Notes: generated by a model from the letters alone, not told the origin. DNA of 64,000 bases from Marinobacter sediminum (GCF_023657445.1 NZ_JAGTWY010000001.1:3100001-3164000); one strand, 5' to 3'; counted from the first letter of the stretch, positions 17,417 through 26,580 are shown. Numbers and translations: made by a program.

Positions 17417-18301
17417 TCAAATGCTTGCTACTTCTCGCGTTTTGAAGGAAAAAGCATTCTGCTGGGTATTCCAGCCACACAGGAGATATCGACAGGATGC
17501 CGAATGGGGGTAGACCTGAATGGACTCTTCCAAACGCTCGAAGGTCGACTCAACCTCGCCTTCAGTTTTCACCTGGAAGACCATCAGCTTGTGGTTTGCG
17601 TGGGCCTGAAGGAGCTTGTTGAAGTCGTAACGGATGCCTCCGAGACTGCTGTCTGACATTTCGATCTCCACCGCCAGTGGCATGCAGGTCAGGTTACGGT
17701 TGGCATCCAGGCGCCGCCAGACCAGGTCATAAAGCCACTCCCCACGGCTGCCAGCTGGTAATACCTGAAAGCCGAGACGCTGTCCTTCGGCAGCAAGTAC
17801 CGATTTTATCGCGTGGTTCTTGTCGGGGCTCCGCCAGATCTCCTTTTTCCATCGAGCAGTATCACCATCGTTCTTCTCGGCGGATCGGGCCTTCTTCCAT
17901 TCGATAGTTGCGTGCTGAATGAGATCCAGCTGTTCGATCAGCCACGGAATTAGGTTCCAGTCAGCCCGACGCGCGTCAGCAGCATCGCGGGAAGCTCCTT
18001 CAGGTAACCACTCCAGTGCCGTCTTGCTGCTACTCAGCCGGAGAATGCCGTCATGTGCGCACCCTACGCCTTGCTTCGATCGTCCGATCATCATGTCGTC
18101 CAGTAGGCCAATCAATGCGTCACGCAGTCCGCTGCTCTTGAACTCGGCATAGTCCGCTTCGTCGAAGAACGGAGTGGCAACATCGAGGCGCCCCTCGTCA
18201 TCTATGGCACCAAAGACTAACTCACCACGCAGCGCACGATGCTGATCGTACTTCGACACCAGCATTTCCAATTGGTGCTGTTCATCTTCAGTCGCGTTCA
18301 T
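17417..18301 (-). CDS. Putative PD-(D/E)XK nuclease-like protein
   Basis: A 294-residue protein. The N-terminal two-thirds is helical and not recognised. Residues about 195-265 suggest a restriction-endonuclease fold: RGEWLYDLVWRRL (acidic residue in a strand), then LAVEIEMSDSSLGGIRYDFNKLL, where E-I-E stands at the usual E-x-K position, followed by HKLMVFQVK. The replaced lysine means activity is uncertain. It has its own GAGGTAGAGA ribosome site and no close partner gene. Composition fits the island. The identification is structural guesswork from motif spacing. Confidence 0.55.
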   Translation of the reverse strand: MNATEDEQHQLEMLVSKYDQHRALRGELVFGAIDDEGRLDVATPFFDEADYAEFKSSGLRDALIGLLDDMMIGRSKQGVGCAHDGILRLSSSKTALEWLPEGASRDAADARRADWNLIPWLIEQLDLIQHATIEWKKARSAEKNDGDTARWKKEIWRSPDKNHAIKSVLAAEGQRLGFQVLPAGSRGEWLYDLVWRRLDANRNLTCMPLAVEIEMSDSSLGGIRYDFNKLLQAHANHKLMVFQVKTEGEVESTFERLEESIQVYPHSASCRYLLCGWNTQQNAFSFKTREVASI

Positions 18302-18409
18302 TCTCTACCTCTTTACCTAGTTTTATGTCATTCATGTCTTACTGAAATGTCGGCTAACAACGTACCGGTGGTAGCGGCAATGTCTCAACTGTTTGAGGCG
18401 CTGCTGCCA

Positions 18410-18604
18410 TCAGAAGCGTACCTGAATATCGATTTGTTCTGAGCTCACCCCAAAGTGAAGTGCCAGCCCTTGCTTGGCCTGCCCCACGGTGAGCGCATTT
18501 GCAGGAGTTTCGTCAGTCCCTGTCTTAGCGTCGCCACTACCCTTCGCGGTGAATCTTGGTTTAAGGCTCCAACCAGCCCTAGATTCCAAGTCGGGTGCAA
18601 ACAT
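18410..18604 (-). CDS. Small protein, unknown
   Basis: A 64-residue frame whose last third (ALTVGQAKQGLALHFGVSSEQIDIQVRF, cited in two parts: ALTVGQAKQGLALHF and GVSSEQIDIQV) resembles a short conserved module I have seen as ALTIAEAK-GLA-FGV in small hypothetical proteins. It overlaps the end of the upstream nucleotidase-like gene by 26 bases, suggesting coupling. The start is uncertain: ATG 18604 has only a close GGAAG, and the frame is open further upstream to 18679. Confidence 0.4.
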   Translation of the reverse strand: MFAPDLESRAGWSLKPRFTAKGSGDAKTGTDETPANALTVGQAKQGLALHFGVSSEQIDIQVRF

Positions 18605-19022
18605 GCTTCCAATTTGGGTAAGCGCAACTACCGAATTGGATGAGCTCCCCCTCGAAAAGATCTTGGCCTTTGCCCTCATGGTTGTCGTCGATTAAGAGGT
18701 CTCCCTTAAGAAGCCCCTTGTGTGCGCATAGAATGAGCTTTTCGCAAAAGTCGAATCCGAAATAAAGCTCAATCCATTCTCGCTTCTCGGCATAACTGAG
18801 AGGATTTCTCGTGCTGGGGGCAGAAAGGATGTAGGGATCGTATTCATCCGAATCGACCAAGCGCTTTACCGCTTCGATCGCACCTTCAATTGGTTGGAGA
18901 TTGGCGAAGAATCGATATTGGGACTGCGGGTACCGAACAGTTGGATTCATCTTTAGGGCTTTTGAAAACGCGCCTTTAAAGTCGCACAGGGTGTCATCCA
19001 TATCGATAAACACAATCTTCAT
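18579..19022 (-). CDS. 5'(3')-deoxyribonucleotidase-like HAD phosphatase
   Basis: A 147-residue HAD-fold enzyme. FIDMDDTLCDF at residues 4-14 is the catalytic DxDxT motif, and LLIDDNHEG near residue 117 gives the metal-binding acidic pair. The small size and sequence style match the NT5C-type 5'(3')-deoxyribonucleotidases that dephosphorylate dNMPs. A GGGAGCAGAG site precedes the ATG. It heads a group of small phosphatase genes; a role in shifting nucleotide pools during phage infection is possible but only inferred. Confidence 0.8.
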   Translation of the reverse strand: MKIVFIDMDDTLCDFKGAFSKALKMNPTVRYPQSQYRFFANLQPIEGAIEAVKRLVDSDEYDPYILSAPSTRNPLSYAEKREWIELYFGFDFCEKLILCAHKGLLKGDLLIDDNHEGKGQDLFEGELIQFGSCAYPNWKHVCTRLGI

Positions 19023-19089
19023 CTCTGCTCCCGTTCAATCTGTGTTGTTATCATGAAACTCCACTCCCCTTGCAGCGGCGCCATAACTC

Positions 19090-19728
19090 TCAGAGATCGA
19101 TGATGATTGGCGGATTAACTGGACGGTAGCGAGCGTCACAAGTGCTCGCGTTCGCAAACTTAATGCCGTCGCTTTCGCGAATCGCGAATCCATAACTTTC
19201 GTGGATATGGCCGCAGATGTGAGCCCTTAGATGCGGCAGCTCCTCAATCTTCTTAAAAAGCGGATAGCAGCCAACGTGTTCACCGATATCCGGAATCCAG
19301 TCGAAAATCCCCAAGGCTGGTCCGTGCGTCACAAGTACGTCGGTATCCTCCGGGACAAGCTTCAGTCGCCCCCACCTCTCTCCCTCTTCCGCGTTGAAGC
19401 TCATCCACCGAAAGACCGGCTGCCAAGGAAAGCCGTAAAATTTTGATCCTCCAATCATTGCCGCTTCCCCACGGAGGTAGGTGATTCCGTTTTTCTCACA
19501 CATTTCCCGGGACCAGTCGGGGTATCGAACAAAACAGTGGTCGTGATTACCAGCGATGAGAACCTTGTGCTTGTGCGGCTGAGACCCCATCCAACGTGTA
19601 AAGTCATCGAGCTGCGGCAGAGAGCCTGACCCGGTGCAGTCTCCCGCATGCACCAGGACATCCCCTTGCGGGAGGGGCAGCATTTTGTCATGCAGGCTGT
19701 GCGTATCTGATATACAAACAATTCTCAC
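19090..19728 (-). CDS. Calcineurin-like metallophosphoesterase
   Basis: A 212-residue binuclear metal phosphoesterase with every family motif: SDTHS, HAGDCT, GNHD, THGP and GHIHESYG. Substrate unknown; relatives cleave phosphomonoesters, phosphodiesters or nucleotides. GTG 19728 is chosen because GGGAG sits 5 bases before it; TTG 19740 is the only longer alternative. It starts 2 bases after the stop of the 95-residue gene upstream, so the two are one unit. Confidence 0.88.
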   Translation of the reverse strand: MRIVCISDTHSLHDKMLPLPQGDVLVHAGDCTGSGSLPQLDDFTRWMGSQPHKHKVLIAGNHDHCFVRYPDWSREMCEKNGITYLRGEAAMIGGSKFYGFPWQPVFRWMSFNAEEGERWGRLKLVPEDTDVLVTHGPALGIFDWIPDIGEHVGCYPLFKKIEELPHLRAHICGHIHESYGFAIRESDGIKFANASTCDARYRPVNPPIIIDL

Positions 19729-19730
19729 CG

Positions 19731-20018
19731 CTACTCCCAAGGACAGTCCGGACTACCCCACTCTGCACCCTCGGGTCCCCCGACGGCACCCTGGAGTTTT
19801 CTCTTTTTGATCCAGTCGATCGCGATCTTGTCCATGTCTTCAGATGGGATTTCAACAACAAGCACATCCCAGGATTTGCCTTGGAACGTCTCTCTTTCGA
19901 ATCGATACTCCCGCGGATGATTCAGCTCTAGAAAAACTGACTCTGGTTGAGCGCTGAGCAGCTCCTGGTAATAGAGGTAATAATTCGGACCGCTGGAGAT
20001 TGAAGCTTTTGTGCTCAT
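19731..20018 (-). CDS. Small protein upstream of the phosphoesterase, unknown
   Basis: A 95-residue protein with alternating hydrophobic and charged stretches (SVFLELNHPREYRFE, WDVLVVEIPSEDMDKIAIDWIKKR). No family recognised. Its stop is 2 bases from the phosphoesterase start, so it is probably co-translated and may be a partner. Confidence 0.6.
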   Translation of the reverse strand: MSTKASISSGPNYYLYYQELLSAQPESVFLELNHPREYRFERETFQGKSWDVLVVEIPSEDMDKIAIDWIKKRKLQGAVGGPEGAEWGSPDCPWE

Positions 20019-20259
20019 GTCTTGGCTCTCTGGTCATCAACGCTCGCGAAAACTTTTCCTACGCTCACGACATTCCATAATTAAAATTATTTTCCCGTTC
20101 TAAATCATATATTTACGCAATCATCAGTGTATGCGAGGATTGGAAAATCCGCCAGTCTAAAGTTACAAAAAGAGTAGGCTCGTTGGCGCGAGGCCAAGCT
20201 CGGGATTTGGAACTCAACCCCACTGATCTCGAAGAACGCCATAAAACGAGGTTTCAACC

Positions 20260-20697
20260 ATGAATGGACAAAAGCAAAAAACGCTTCTTTGCATGGATCT
20301 CGAAGGGACGCTCATTAGCAACGCCGTCTCCCAAATTCCCAGGCCTGGTCTCCATACTTTTCTCGAGAACGTGTCGGAGGCCTGTAATCTGATGCTGTAC
20401 ACATCCGTCAGCTCAGAGCGAGTACAGACGATTCGGAACCTGTTGGTCGAAGAGGGAATGGTGCCAATCTGGTTCCTTGACCTACCTGTCATCCATCCCA
20501 GCGGTACGATAAAAGACAAGGCCCGCTGCGGCCGAACTGACGCACTGTTGCTGGATGATCAGGCTGCGGTTGTTGCTCCTGATGAGGAGTCTTGGTGGAT
20601 TCCGATTGCAGAATTTCTGCCGGCTTACTCAGACCATGATCGCGAGCTCGTTAATGCTCTCGCTACCATCAAGTCCCGACTGAATGAGTCGGATTGA
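20260..20697 (+). CDS. HAD-superfamily phosphatase-like protein (NIF/CTD-phosphatase type)
   Basis: A 145-residue HAD-like protein. CMDLEGTLI near residues 11-19 corresponds to the catalytic DxDxT motif but with Glu in place of the second Asp, which usually acts as acid/base; TSVSSERV matches motif II, KARCGRTDALLLDDQ motifs III-IV. It runs opposite to the phosphatase cluster on its left. The substitution may lower or change activity. GAGG lies 8 bases before the ATG. Confidence 0.7.
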   Translation: MNGQKQKTLLCMDLEGTLISNAVSQIPRPGLHTFLENVSEACNLMLYTSVSSERVQTIRNLLVEEGMVPIWFLDLPVIHPSGTIKDKARCGRTDALLLDDQAAVVAPDEESWWIPIAEFLPAYSDHDRELVNALATIKSRLNESD

Positions 20698-20909
20698 AAA
20701 CGTAACTTGGTCGGAGGCAGGCCCCCAGAAAGTGGCCGGTCGGTGACCTCGCTCAAGCGAAAATTCAGGTCGACCAACAAGCATCCACGAAGTTGTTTGA
20801 AGGTAAGCCCTTTCACAATAAGCGCTCCAACAGGCACACTTCATCAGATTGGCTGAGTTAGATGGTTATCTCTGGGTGAAACCGCTGGAGGATCTACTGA
20901 GGTGAGTGC

Positions 20910-23900
20910 GTGGCAATTTTCGACATAGAGAAAGATGATCTACTCCGACTGACCGATACTGAGCTCGAAGAGTTAGTTGCTCGTCTCGCCGAGGCCGAAG
21001 TGGCGGCGCATGGCCATAGCCCCGCATGGGTAAGCTGGTCAGGTTCAATCAATGCGCCTGACGGAGGAATTGATATCCATCTTCAGGTTCCCGTCGATAC
21101 GCTAAACACCGGCTTTCTTGTTAAGGCTGATACGATCCTACAAGCCAAGAAGCACTCGATGCCGAAGGCCTCGATCACTAATGAGATGGCCGCCGACGGC
21201 CAACTGTCACCGACAATCTCAGGCCAAGCTGCAAAGGGCGGAAGCTACATTATCGTCAGCTTGGGTGATGATTGCTCCCCTCCCATGCTGAAAGATCGCC
21301 TAAAAGCTATGCGGGATGCCGTTAAGGATGATCCCGACAGTGGCAATATTCACCTGAACTTTTACGACCGATCAAAGCTGCTTCAGTGGTTGCGACAGCA
21401 TCCTTCTATCATGCTGTGGGCAAAAGGAAAGCTCGGCCAGGGATACTCCGGTTGGCAGCCCTATGGCGCTTGGAGCAATCCACCACATGATGTCGTTGAC
21501 AACCTGATTTGTGCCCCTGGCGTGATGGTCACGTTACCGTCAGAACAGGGCCAGAAGTTAAGTATTGAAGACGCAATCGATCCGATGCGGGACCTAATTC
21601 GATCTACCAAGAAGGCCATTCGTATCACGGGCTTATCCGGGGTCGGGAAGACGAGGATCGTGCAGGCACTCTTCGATGAGAGCGTTGGTTCAGACGCTCT
21701 CGATAGGACCATTGCCGTCTATGTCGATACGGGTGCTGATCCGGATCCTTCGGCGGCAGCTGTTCTGGACAGGCTAATTAATGAGGGCCGACGTGCCATC
21801 ATCATTCTCGATAATTGCCCATCAGAATTGCACTCTTCGCTGGCCAGCAAAGTATCAGCCGCAAGCGGCGATGTGAGCCTCATCACCGTTGAGTACGACA
21901 TCAGGGACGACAAGCCTCAGACAACCGAGGCAATCCACATTGAGGCAGTCGGACCGGAGGTGGCTGAGCAGCTTCTGATCCGTCGCTTCCCCGATATCGG
22001 TCAGATCAACGCCCGCCGGATAGCCCAGTTTGCTGACGGGAATGCGAGGGTATCCCTGGCAATCGCAGAGAGAGTTGAGAAAGGTGAGGGATTAGCTCAG
22101 CTTTCTGACACGCAGTTGTTTAACCGTTTGTTTGAGCAGCGTAATCATCCGGACGAAAATCTTCGGGAACAGGCTGAAATACTGTCTCTGGTATATTCGT
22201 TCTCTGTCTCAACCCTTGAGGACGGTTACAACGAATTGGGAGTACTGGGTTCGATCTCGGGGCATTCCCAGCGTCAACTGTTTCGATCCGTAAAAATCCT
22301 GCTGGACCGCCATGTCGTGCAGAAGAGGGGACATTGGCGTGCCATCCTGCCCCATGCCATTGCGAACAAGCTTGCAGCATCGGCACTTGAAAGTATCCCA
22401 GTTGATCAACTCAGGGCGACCTTTGAAGCCTCCGGCCGTCAACGTTTGCTGATGTCGTTCGCACACAGGTTGGGGCTGTTGCACGATCACCTCGTTGCGA
22501 AAGCAATCGTTGAGGCTTGGCTCCAGCCAGATGGGCTGCTAGGGCAGATACTAGCGCTGGACGATATGGAAGCACGAATGCTGAACTATATCGGCCCGGT
22601 TGCTCCTGAAGCACTGCTCGACCGTATTGAAGCGGAGCTTACCGCGCCTGACTTTGAGGGTATGGAACCGCATCGCCACCCACAGCGGACAACCATTCTC
22701 AATCTTTTGCAGATGTTGGCATACGAAGCGGGTGCCTTCGACCGCTGCGTCCGGCTCCTAATCCGAGTAGCCGACTTCGAAGACGAGAACAACAACTACG
22801 AAGCGGTTCGAGATAAGATCGCGAGAGTTTTCCAGGCGTACCTGTCTGGCACCCATGCCGCTCTACATCAGCGCATTGCAATCATGAATGAATGCCTTTG
22901 GTCAGACGTGGCTGGACGCAGGTCGCTGGGCTTCAGGATGCTTTCGACTGCCTTGGCTGGGCCGCCGTGGACAGGATATGGGATGAACGAGTTTGGCGCG
23001 CGGCCAAGAGACTTTGGATTCCGACCCAGCCACGATGAACTCGTGGAGTGGCGCAGTGCCTTTATCGACGTTGCGGTGCGATTGGGAACCTCAGGCGACC
23101 CTGATCTTGAGGGGCCCGCAAGACAGACCCTGGCGAAAGCGTTTCGAGGGATATGGCACCAAAAAGCGATGAGGGACAAACTCGTCGACGCAGCTCGAAA
23201 GCTACATGCCCATCAGCCCTGGGTCGAGGGTTGGAAATCCATCCGATCAACGATCCGGTTCGATCACTCTAAGCGCAAAGACAAGGGTGGTTTCGAGCCG
23301 CTGCCAGATAACCTTGCCGCATTGGAGAGAGAGTTGGAACCCGATGACTTGGTTCCAACAATAATGGCATATGTGCTCGGCAAGGGGCACGACTATTGGG
23401 CGCTAGACGCCGACTTTGATCCTGAGGACGCCAACAAGTATCGCGAATCTGAAAAGCGACTTGAAGCCAAGGCGCTCCAATTGGGGGAGGACTTTGCAGC
23501 ATCCGATTACGAAATCGACGAGTTGGGTCTCACTTTGTTCTCCAACGATTGGATGCCCTATCGCACCGCATTCGGGAGAGGGTTAGCGAAGGGATGTCAT
23601 GACCTGCGAGTTGGTTGGCAGCAGCTCATCAATCAACTGGAGAAGCAGCCAGAAGCCAATAAAAATGTTGCCGTCTTTGGAGGCTTTATTGAAGAAGCTG
23701 ACGTTGTCGATCCTGCACTAGCACAGGAGCTACTCGATCAGTGCGCACAGCACCCTGAGCTTCGAAATGCATTGGTCAGATTGCATCCACGGAAGGCGTT
23801 CACAGAAACTGACTTGGATCGCTGTATGGCGCTTCTCGATGATCCTGTTATTCACCCCCAAATGTATGGACTAATCCTTTGGCGAGAAGAGTATTCCCAC

Positions 23901-24764
23901 TTGCCAGAAGGCCGTGTTCTTGAGCTTGCTCAGCGACTCCTAAGTAAACCGAACGGCGATGACGTGGTTTTAGATTCTTTAAGCATGAAGTTACATTGCA
24001 AAGAGGGGGCTATGGATGCGCTTGGTTCGGCCCTTCGACTGGTCGGCCTAAAGGCGGCGATCCAGAGACTCCAGAGAGAACACAGTGACCCTGGCGGATC
24101 CATGGATTATGACATGGAGCGCGTCGTCGGTGTCGCGTTACGGTTAGACGGGAACGAAGCAGAAAAGCTGGAGTGGTTAGACACTATCGTTGCGGTTATT
24201 GATGAGCACCATGGCTACATTCATGCATTCGAAAGTGCTATCGCGACGACTATTGCATTGATGCCCGAGGCGTTTCTTAAACGCGTTTTCGAGGGCACTG
24301 AAAAAGAACAATATCGACGAATGCTCTTTCTTCGCGATGGAGACCTGCGTCAATCTCCTCTTGCCAAAATCGATGTGAAGTTTTTGATTGAATGGTGCCG
24401 TGCTAAAAACGATAACAGCCTGTGGGCGTCTATCGCGGCGGGGATCAGTCTTTGGTCAACGGATAAAGATCAGGGAGGAGTAGCTACCATTTCGGAGTCA
24501 GCGATCAGGTTCCTGGAGGCCTCTCCTGAGCCAGAAGCTGTTCTGGAGGCATTCGCCGAACGCGTCACTCCATCATCTTGGTCCGGTAGCCGAGCGAATG
24601 TGATGCAACCTCGATTGGATACCATTGGTGAGTTGGTCGAACACGAACGCCCAGAAATCTCTCAGGCTGCTCAATCAGTTTCTAAGAAACTGGCTAAGTT
24701 GATCGAATCCGAGAGAGAACGTGAACAGCGGGAGGATGAGGAACGAGAGCAACGGTTTGAATAA
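20910..24764 (+). CDS. Nuclease-STAND NTPase, Avs-like antiphage sensor
   Basis: A 1284-residue protein with the plan effector, NTPase switch, sensor repeats. Residues 1-130 form an Mrr-like PD-(D/E)XK nuclease: GGIDIH (D55) and QAKK (Q78, K80). A STAND ATPase follows: GLSGVGKTR at about 241-249 (Walker A) and AIIILDNCP with D301 (Walker B). The remaining 900 residues are helical and repeat-like, ending in a charged coiled coil. Avs proteins use this order to detect phage proteins and then degrade DNA; this one is shorter than classic Avs (1500 or more). GTG start after GAGGTGA. It stands alone as a single-gene system. Function is inferred from architecture. Confidence 0.78.
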   Translation: MAIFDIEKDDLLRLTDTELEELVARLAEAEVAAHGHSPAWVSWSGSINAPDGGIDIHLQVPVDTLNTGFLVKADTILQAKKHSMPKASITNEMAADGQLSPTISGQAAKGGSYIIVSLGDDCSPPMLKDRLKAMRDAVKDDPDSGNIHLNFYDRSKLLQWLRQHPSIMLWAKGKLGQGYSGWQPYGAWSNPPHDVVDNLICAPGVMVTLPSEQGQKLSIEDAIDPMRDLIRSTKKAIRITGLSGVGKTRIVQALFDESVGSDALDRTIAVYVDTGADPDPSAAAVLDRLINEGRRAIIILDNCPSELHSSLASKVSAASGDVSLITVEYDIRDDKPQTTEAIHIEAVGPEVAEQLLIRRFPDIGQINARRIAQFADGNARVSLAIAERVEKGEGLAQLSDTQLFNRLFEQRNHPDENLREQAEILSLVYSFSVSTLEDGYNELGVLGSISGHSQRQLFRSVKILLDRHVVQKRGHWRAILPHAIANKLAASALESIPVDQLRATFEASGRQRLLMSFAHRLGLLHDHLVAKAIVEAWLQPDGLLGQILALDDMEARMLNYIGPVAPEALLDRIEAELTAPDFEGMEPHRHPQRTTILNLLQMLAYEAGAFDRCVRLLIRVADFEDENNNYEAVRDKIARVFQAYLSGTHAALHQRIAIMNECLWSDVAGRRSLGFRMLSTALAGPPWTGYGMNEFGARPRDFGFRPSHDELVEWRSAFIDVAVRLGTSGDPDLEGPARQTLAKAFRGIWHQKAMRDKLVDAARKLHAHQPWVEGWKSIRSTIRFDHSKRKDKGGFEPLPDNLAALERELEPDDLVPTIMAYVLGKGHDYWALDADFDPEDANKYRESEKRLEAKALQLGEDFAASDYEIDELGLTLFSNDWMPYRTAFGRGLAKGCHDLRVGWQQLINQLEKQPEANKNVAVFGGFIEEADVVDPALAQELLDQCAQHPELRNALVRLHPRKAFTETDLDRCMALLDDPVIHPQMYGLILWREEYSHLPEGRVLELAQRLLSKPNGDDVVLDSLSMKLHCKEGAMDALGSALRLVGLKAAIQRLQREHSDPGGSMDYDMERVVGVALRLDGNEAEKLEWLDTIVAVIDEHHGYIHAFESAIATTIALMPEAFLKRVFEGTEKEQYRRMLFLRDGDLRQSPLAKIDVKFLIEWCRAKNDNSLWASIAAGISLWSTDKDQGGVATISESAIRFLEASPEPEAVLEAFAERVTPSSWSGSRANVMQPRLDTIGELVEHERPEISQAAQSVSKKLAKLIESEREREQREDEEREQRFE

Positions 24765-24914
24765 CCAATAGGTAACGTCAACTCGATTCACACATTCGCG
24801 CTCCGAAAAGGGGAGCACTGTGGCTGCATGCCCGCTCAGCCTCCCGACCAGGAGCCAAGTGGGCCAGAAAGTCGACATTAACTTACTTGGTCATAAAAGT
24901 CCGATAAAAAAGCT

Positions 24915-25292
24915 CTAAGCCCCGCATAGGTAATTGTTTTTGATAGCGATAATCACCAAAACAGAAGCGTCCATATCCCAGTGAGCCCTGTTTTCATCTA
25001 GAAAATCTATAACATCATCCACAATCGTTGAGACGGTTACATTGTCTGGGATGCAGGCCACTGGTGGCGCCTCTGTGCCTTCATAAAGCCGAATCATCTC
25101 TACAAAGCCAGTTATCAGCCCCAAGCAGTGTCCAACATACATTGCCTTTGCTGTCGGTAGGCTCTCATAGGTGAAATCTTCTTGGGCTGCGACGCTACAG
25201 CCTTGGTAAATCTCAACACCGGTAATAGACCAAACGTCACTGGAAAACAGACAAGCCAAGCTGAAAAGCACAGCCGTACGAAATTTAAACAT
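24915..25292 (-). CDS. Rap1a/Tai-like secreted immunity protein (orphan)
   Basis: A 125-residue exported protein. Residues 1-22 are a signal peptide. The mature part has four cysteines and the Rap1a/Tai pattern: CLGLITGFVEM, then ACIPDNVTVSTIVDDVIDFLDEN and a hydrophobic end with Cys. Such proteins neutralise type VI secretion amidase effectors in the periplasm. No effector lies next to it, so it may protect against rivals or serve another role. GGAGAG precedes the ATG. Confidence 0.72.
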   Translation of the reverse strand: MFKFRTAVLFSLACLFSSDVWSITGVEIYQGCSVAAQEDFTYESLPTAKAMYVGHCLGLITGFVEMIRLYEGTEAPPVACIPDNVTVSTIVDDVIDFLDENRAHWDMDASVLVIIAIKNNYLCGA

Positions 25293-25367
25293 TATCTTCT
25301 CTCCAATTCAGGCTGCAATTCTTCCTACACTGAGGCTAAACGTCGAGACGGCTAGGAAAGGTCAGTC

Positions 25368-25907
25368 TTACTTTTCTTGCTGCGTTTTCGCACCCATCTG
25401 AAGCAGATCGATAAAGTCAGATCCGGCTGCGCTTTTTATAAGAAATTTTGAGCTATCGTCTAGCTCGCGGACCATATCAGAGAGGCGGTGGATAGTGATT
25501 CCATGATCTGAGATTAAACCGACTTCCTTTTCAGATTTAACGTTATTGATGACCAATTCTGACGTCCACTGACCGCCACAGAGTGTCTTCATCAGGGCTC
25601 GCTTTTTGGCCGCAAAGAACTTGCCTTCCACCCACTCAGCTACGCCTTGGACCAGCTCTTCTTCGGAGCGTGCGGCGCTATTTGGCGCGCGACCAGATTT
25701 CCTTGCAGCTTTTGGAACTTTGGAAATGTAACTGACCGGCCGCATTGATGCCTGCACTTCTATATGACGGCAGGTAACTTCGGAGCCTTCCGAAAATTTT
25801 ACAGCCACCAAGTCAACCTCGTTGACACCAAGGCGAATACCGCGAATCGTGAAATAGCCTTGCCGGTTTAGCCACTCTTCAACTATTTCTTCAGCTAACA
25901 GAGCCAT
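25368..25907 (-). CDS. PD-(D/E)XK-like protein, unknown
   Basis: A 179-residue protein. EEWLNRQGYFTIRGIRLGVNEVDLVAVKF followed by RHIEVQAS (fragments GVNEVDLVAV and HIEVQAS) resembles the E...D...E-x-K/Q core of Holliday-junction-resolvase-type nucleases, with Gln at the lysine position. The C-terminal half is helical and not recognised. The start at 25907 has a strong GAGGGG site; an in-frame extension to 25985 does not. It could be a nuclease subunit or an inactive DNA-binding relative. Confidence 0.6.
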   Translation of the reverse strand: MALLAEEIVEEWLNRQGYFTIRGIRLGVNEVDLVAVKFSEGSEVTCRHIEVQASMRPVSYISKVPKAARKSGRAPNSAARSEEELVQGVAEWVEGKFFAAKKRALMKTLCGGQWTSELVINNVKSEKEVGLISDHGITIHRLSDMVRELDDSSKFLIKSAAGSDFIDLLQMGAKTQQEK

Positions 25908-26075
25908 AGGTTTCCCCTCTTTAGCAAACAAACCCGAAGCTAACCCAATCCGATCGCCATGTCGCCAAACACCGACGAGAAGCATTCCAAGCTAGACTGA
26001 TGCAAATTGAAACAATTTGAGAAAGTCACGACCAATTGGCAAAGGAAAGGTGTCAGTTCGATTTCACGGATGAAC

Positions 26076-26324
26076 TTATAGATCTTCCAGGTTCACTGGA
26101 ATGCTTGGTTCGGATTGGCGCGATTCAATCAGCCGAACAAGCTCTTGTTCCTCAATTCGCTCAATCATCGCCTCAAAGAAGTCTGCTGGAACGCAATAAA
26201 ATTCTGGCTTTTCTCGAATCAGAACCGCAACAGGAAATCCATTTCCAGACTCCACAGCCGCAATTGGATTTGCCTTCAGTTCAGAGAGACTCACTGAAAC
26301 TTCTGGGCGAGTTGGCTGCTTCAT
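26076..26324 (-). CDS. StbD/Phd-YefM-type antitoxin (orphan)
   Basis: An 82-residue antitoxin. SLSELKANPIAAVESGNGFPVAVLIREKP is the typical DNA-binding N-terminal fold (fragments ELKANPIAAV and PVAVLIREKP), followed by EFYCVPADFFEAMIE and an acidic toxin-binding tail. Its RelE/ParE-type toxin should follow directly, but the 90 bases after the stop hold no such frame. It has a GGGAG site and looks intact, so it may act as an anti-addiction gene or be the remains of a pair. Confidence 0.8.
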   Translation of the reverse strand: MKQPTRPEVSVSLSELKANPIAAVESGNGFPVAVLIREKPEFYCVPADFFEAMIERIEEQELVRLIESRQSEPSIPVNLEDL

Positions 26325-26580
26325 GAATTCACTCCCTCTATGTCTCTGAACTCATCTACTGATCAAAGATACTGTAGCAGGAAAGAGGCAAACGGGAGTC
26401 GAAGGGAAGCCCATCTCGGTTACAGATCAAAGGTATTCCTATTGGAAAGCGGTGTGACAACTGCTTGGATTATGAAATTCGCGGGCCAGCAGAACCTTCC
26501 TCAGATCAAGCTCGCGCCTTCCTCTGCGAAGCTGAGGCCAGTGAGATACCTTCCGACCTCGCATCACATCTAACGCGCGT

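Noticed and set aside
25986..26075. RelE/ParE-type toxin expected after the StbD-like antitoxin
   Set aside because: No in-frame start and no toxin-like translation on the minus strand in this interval.
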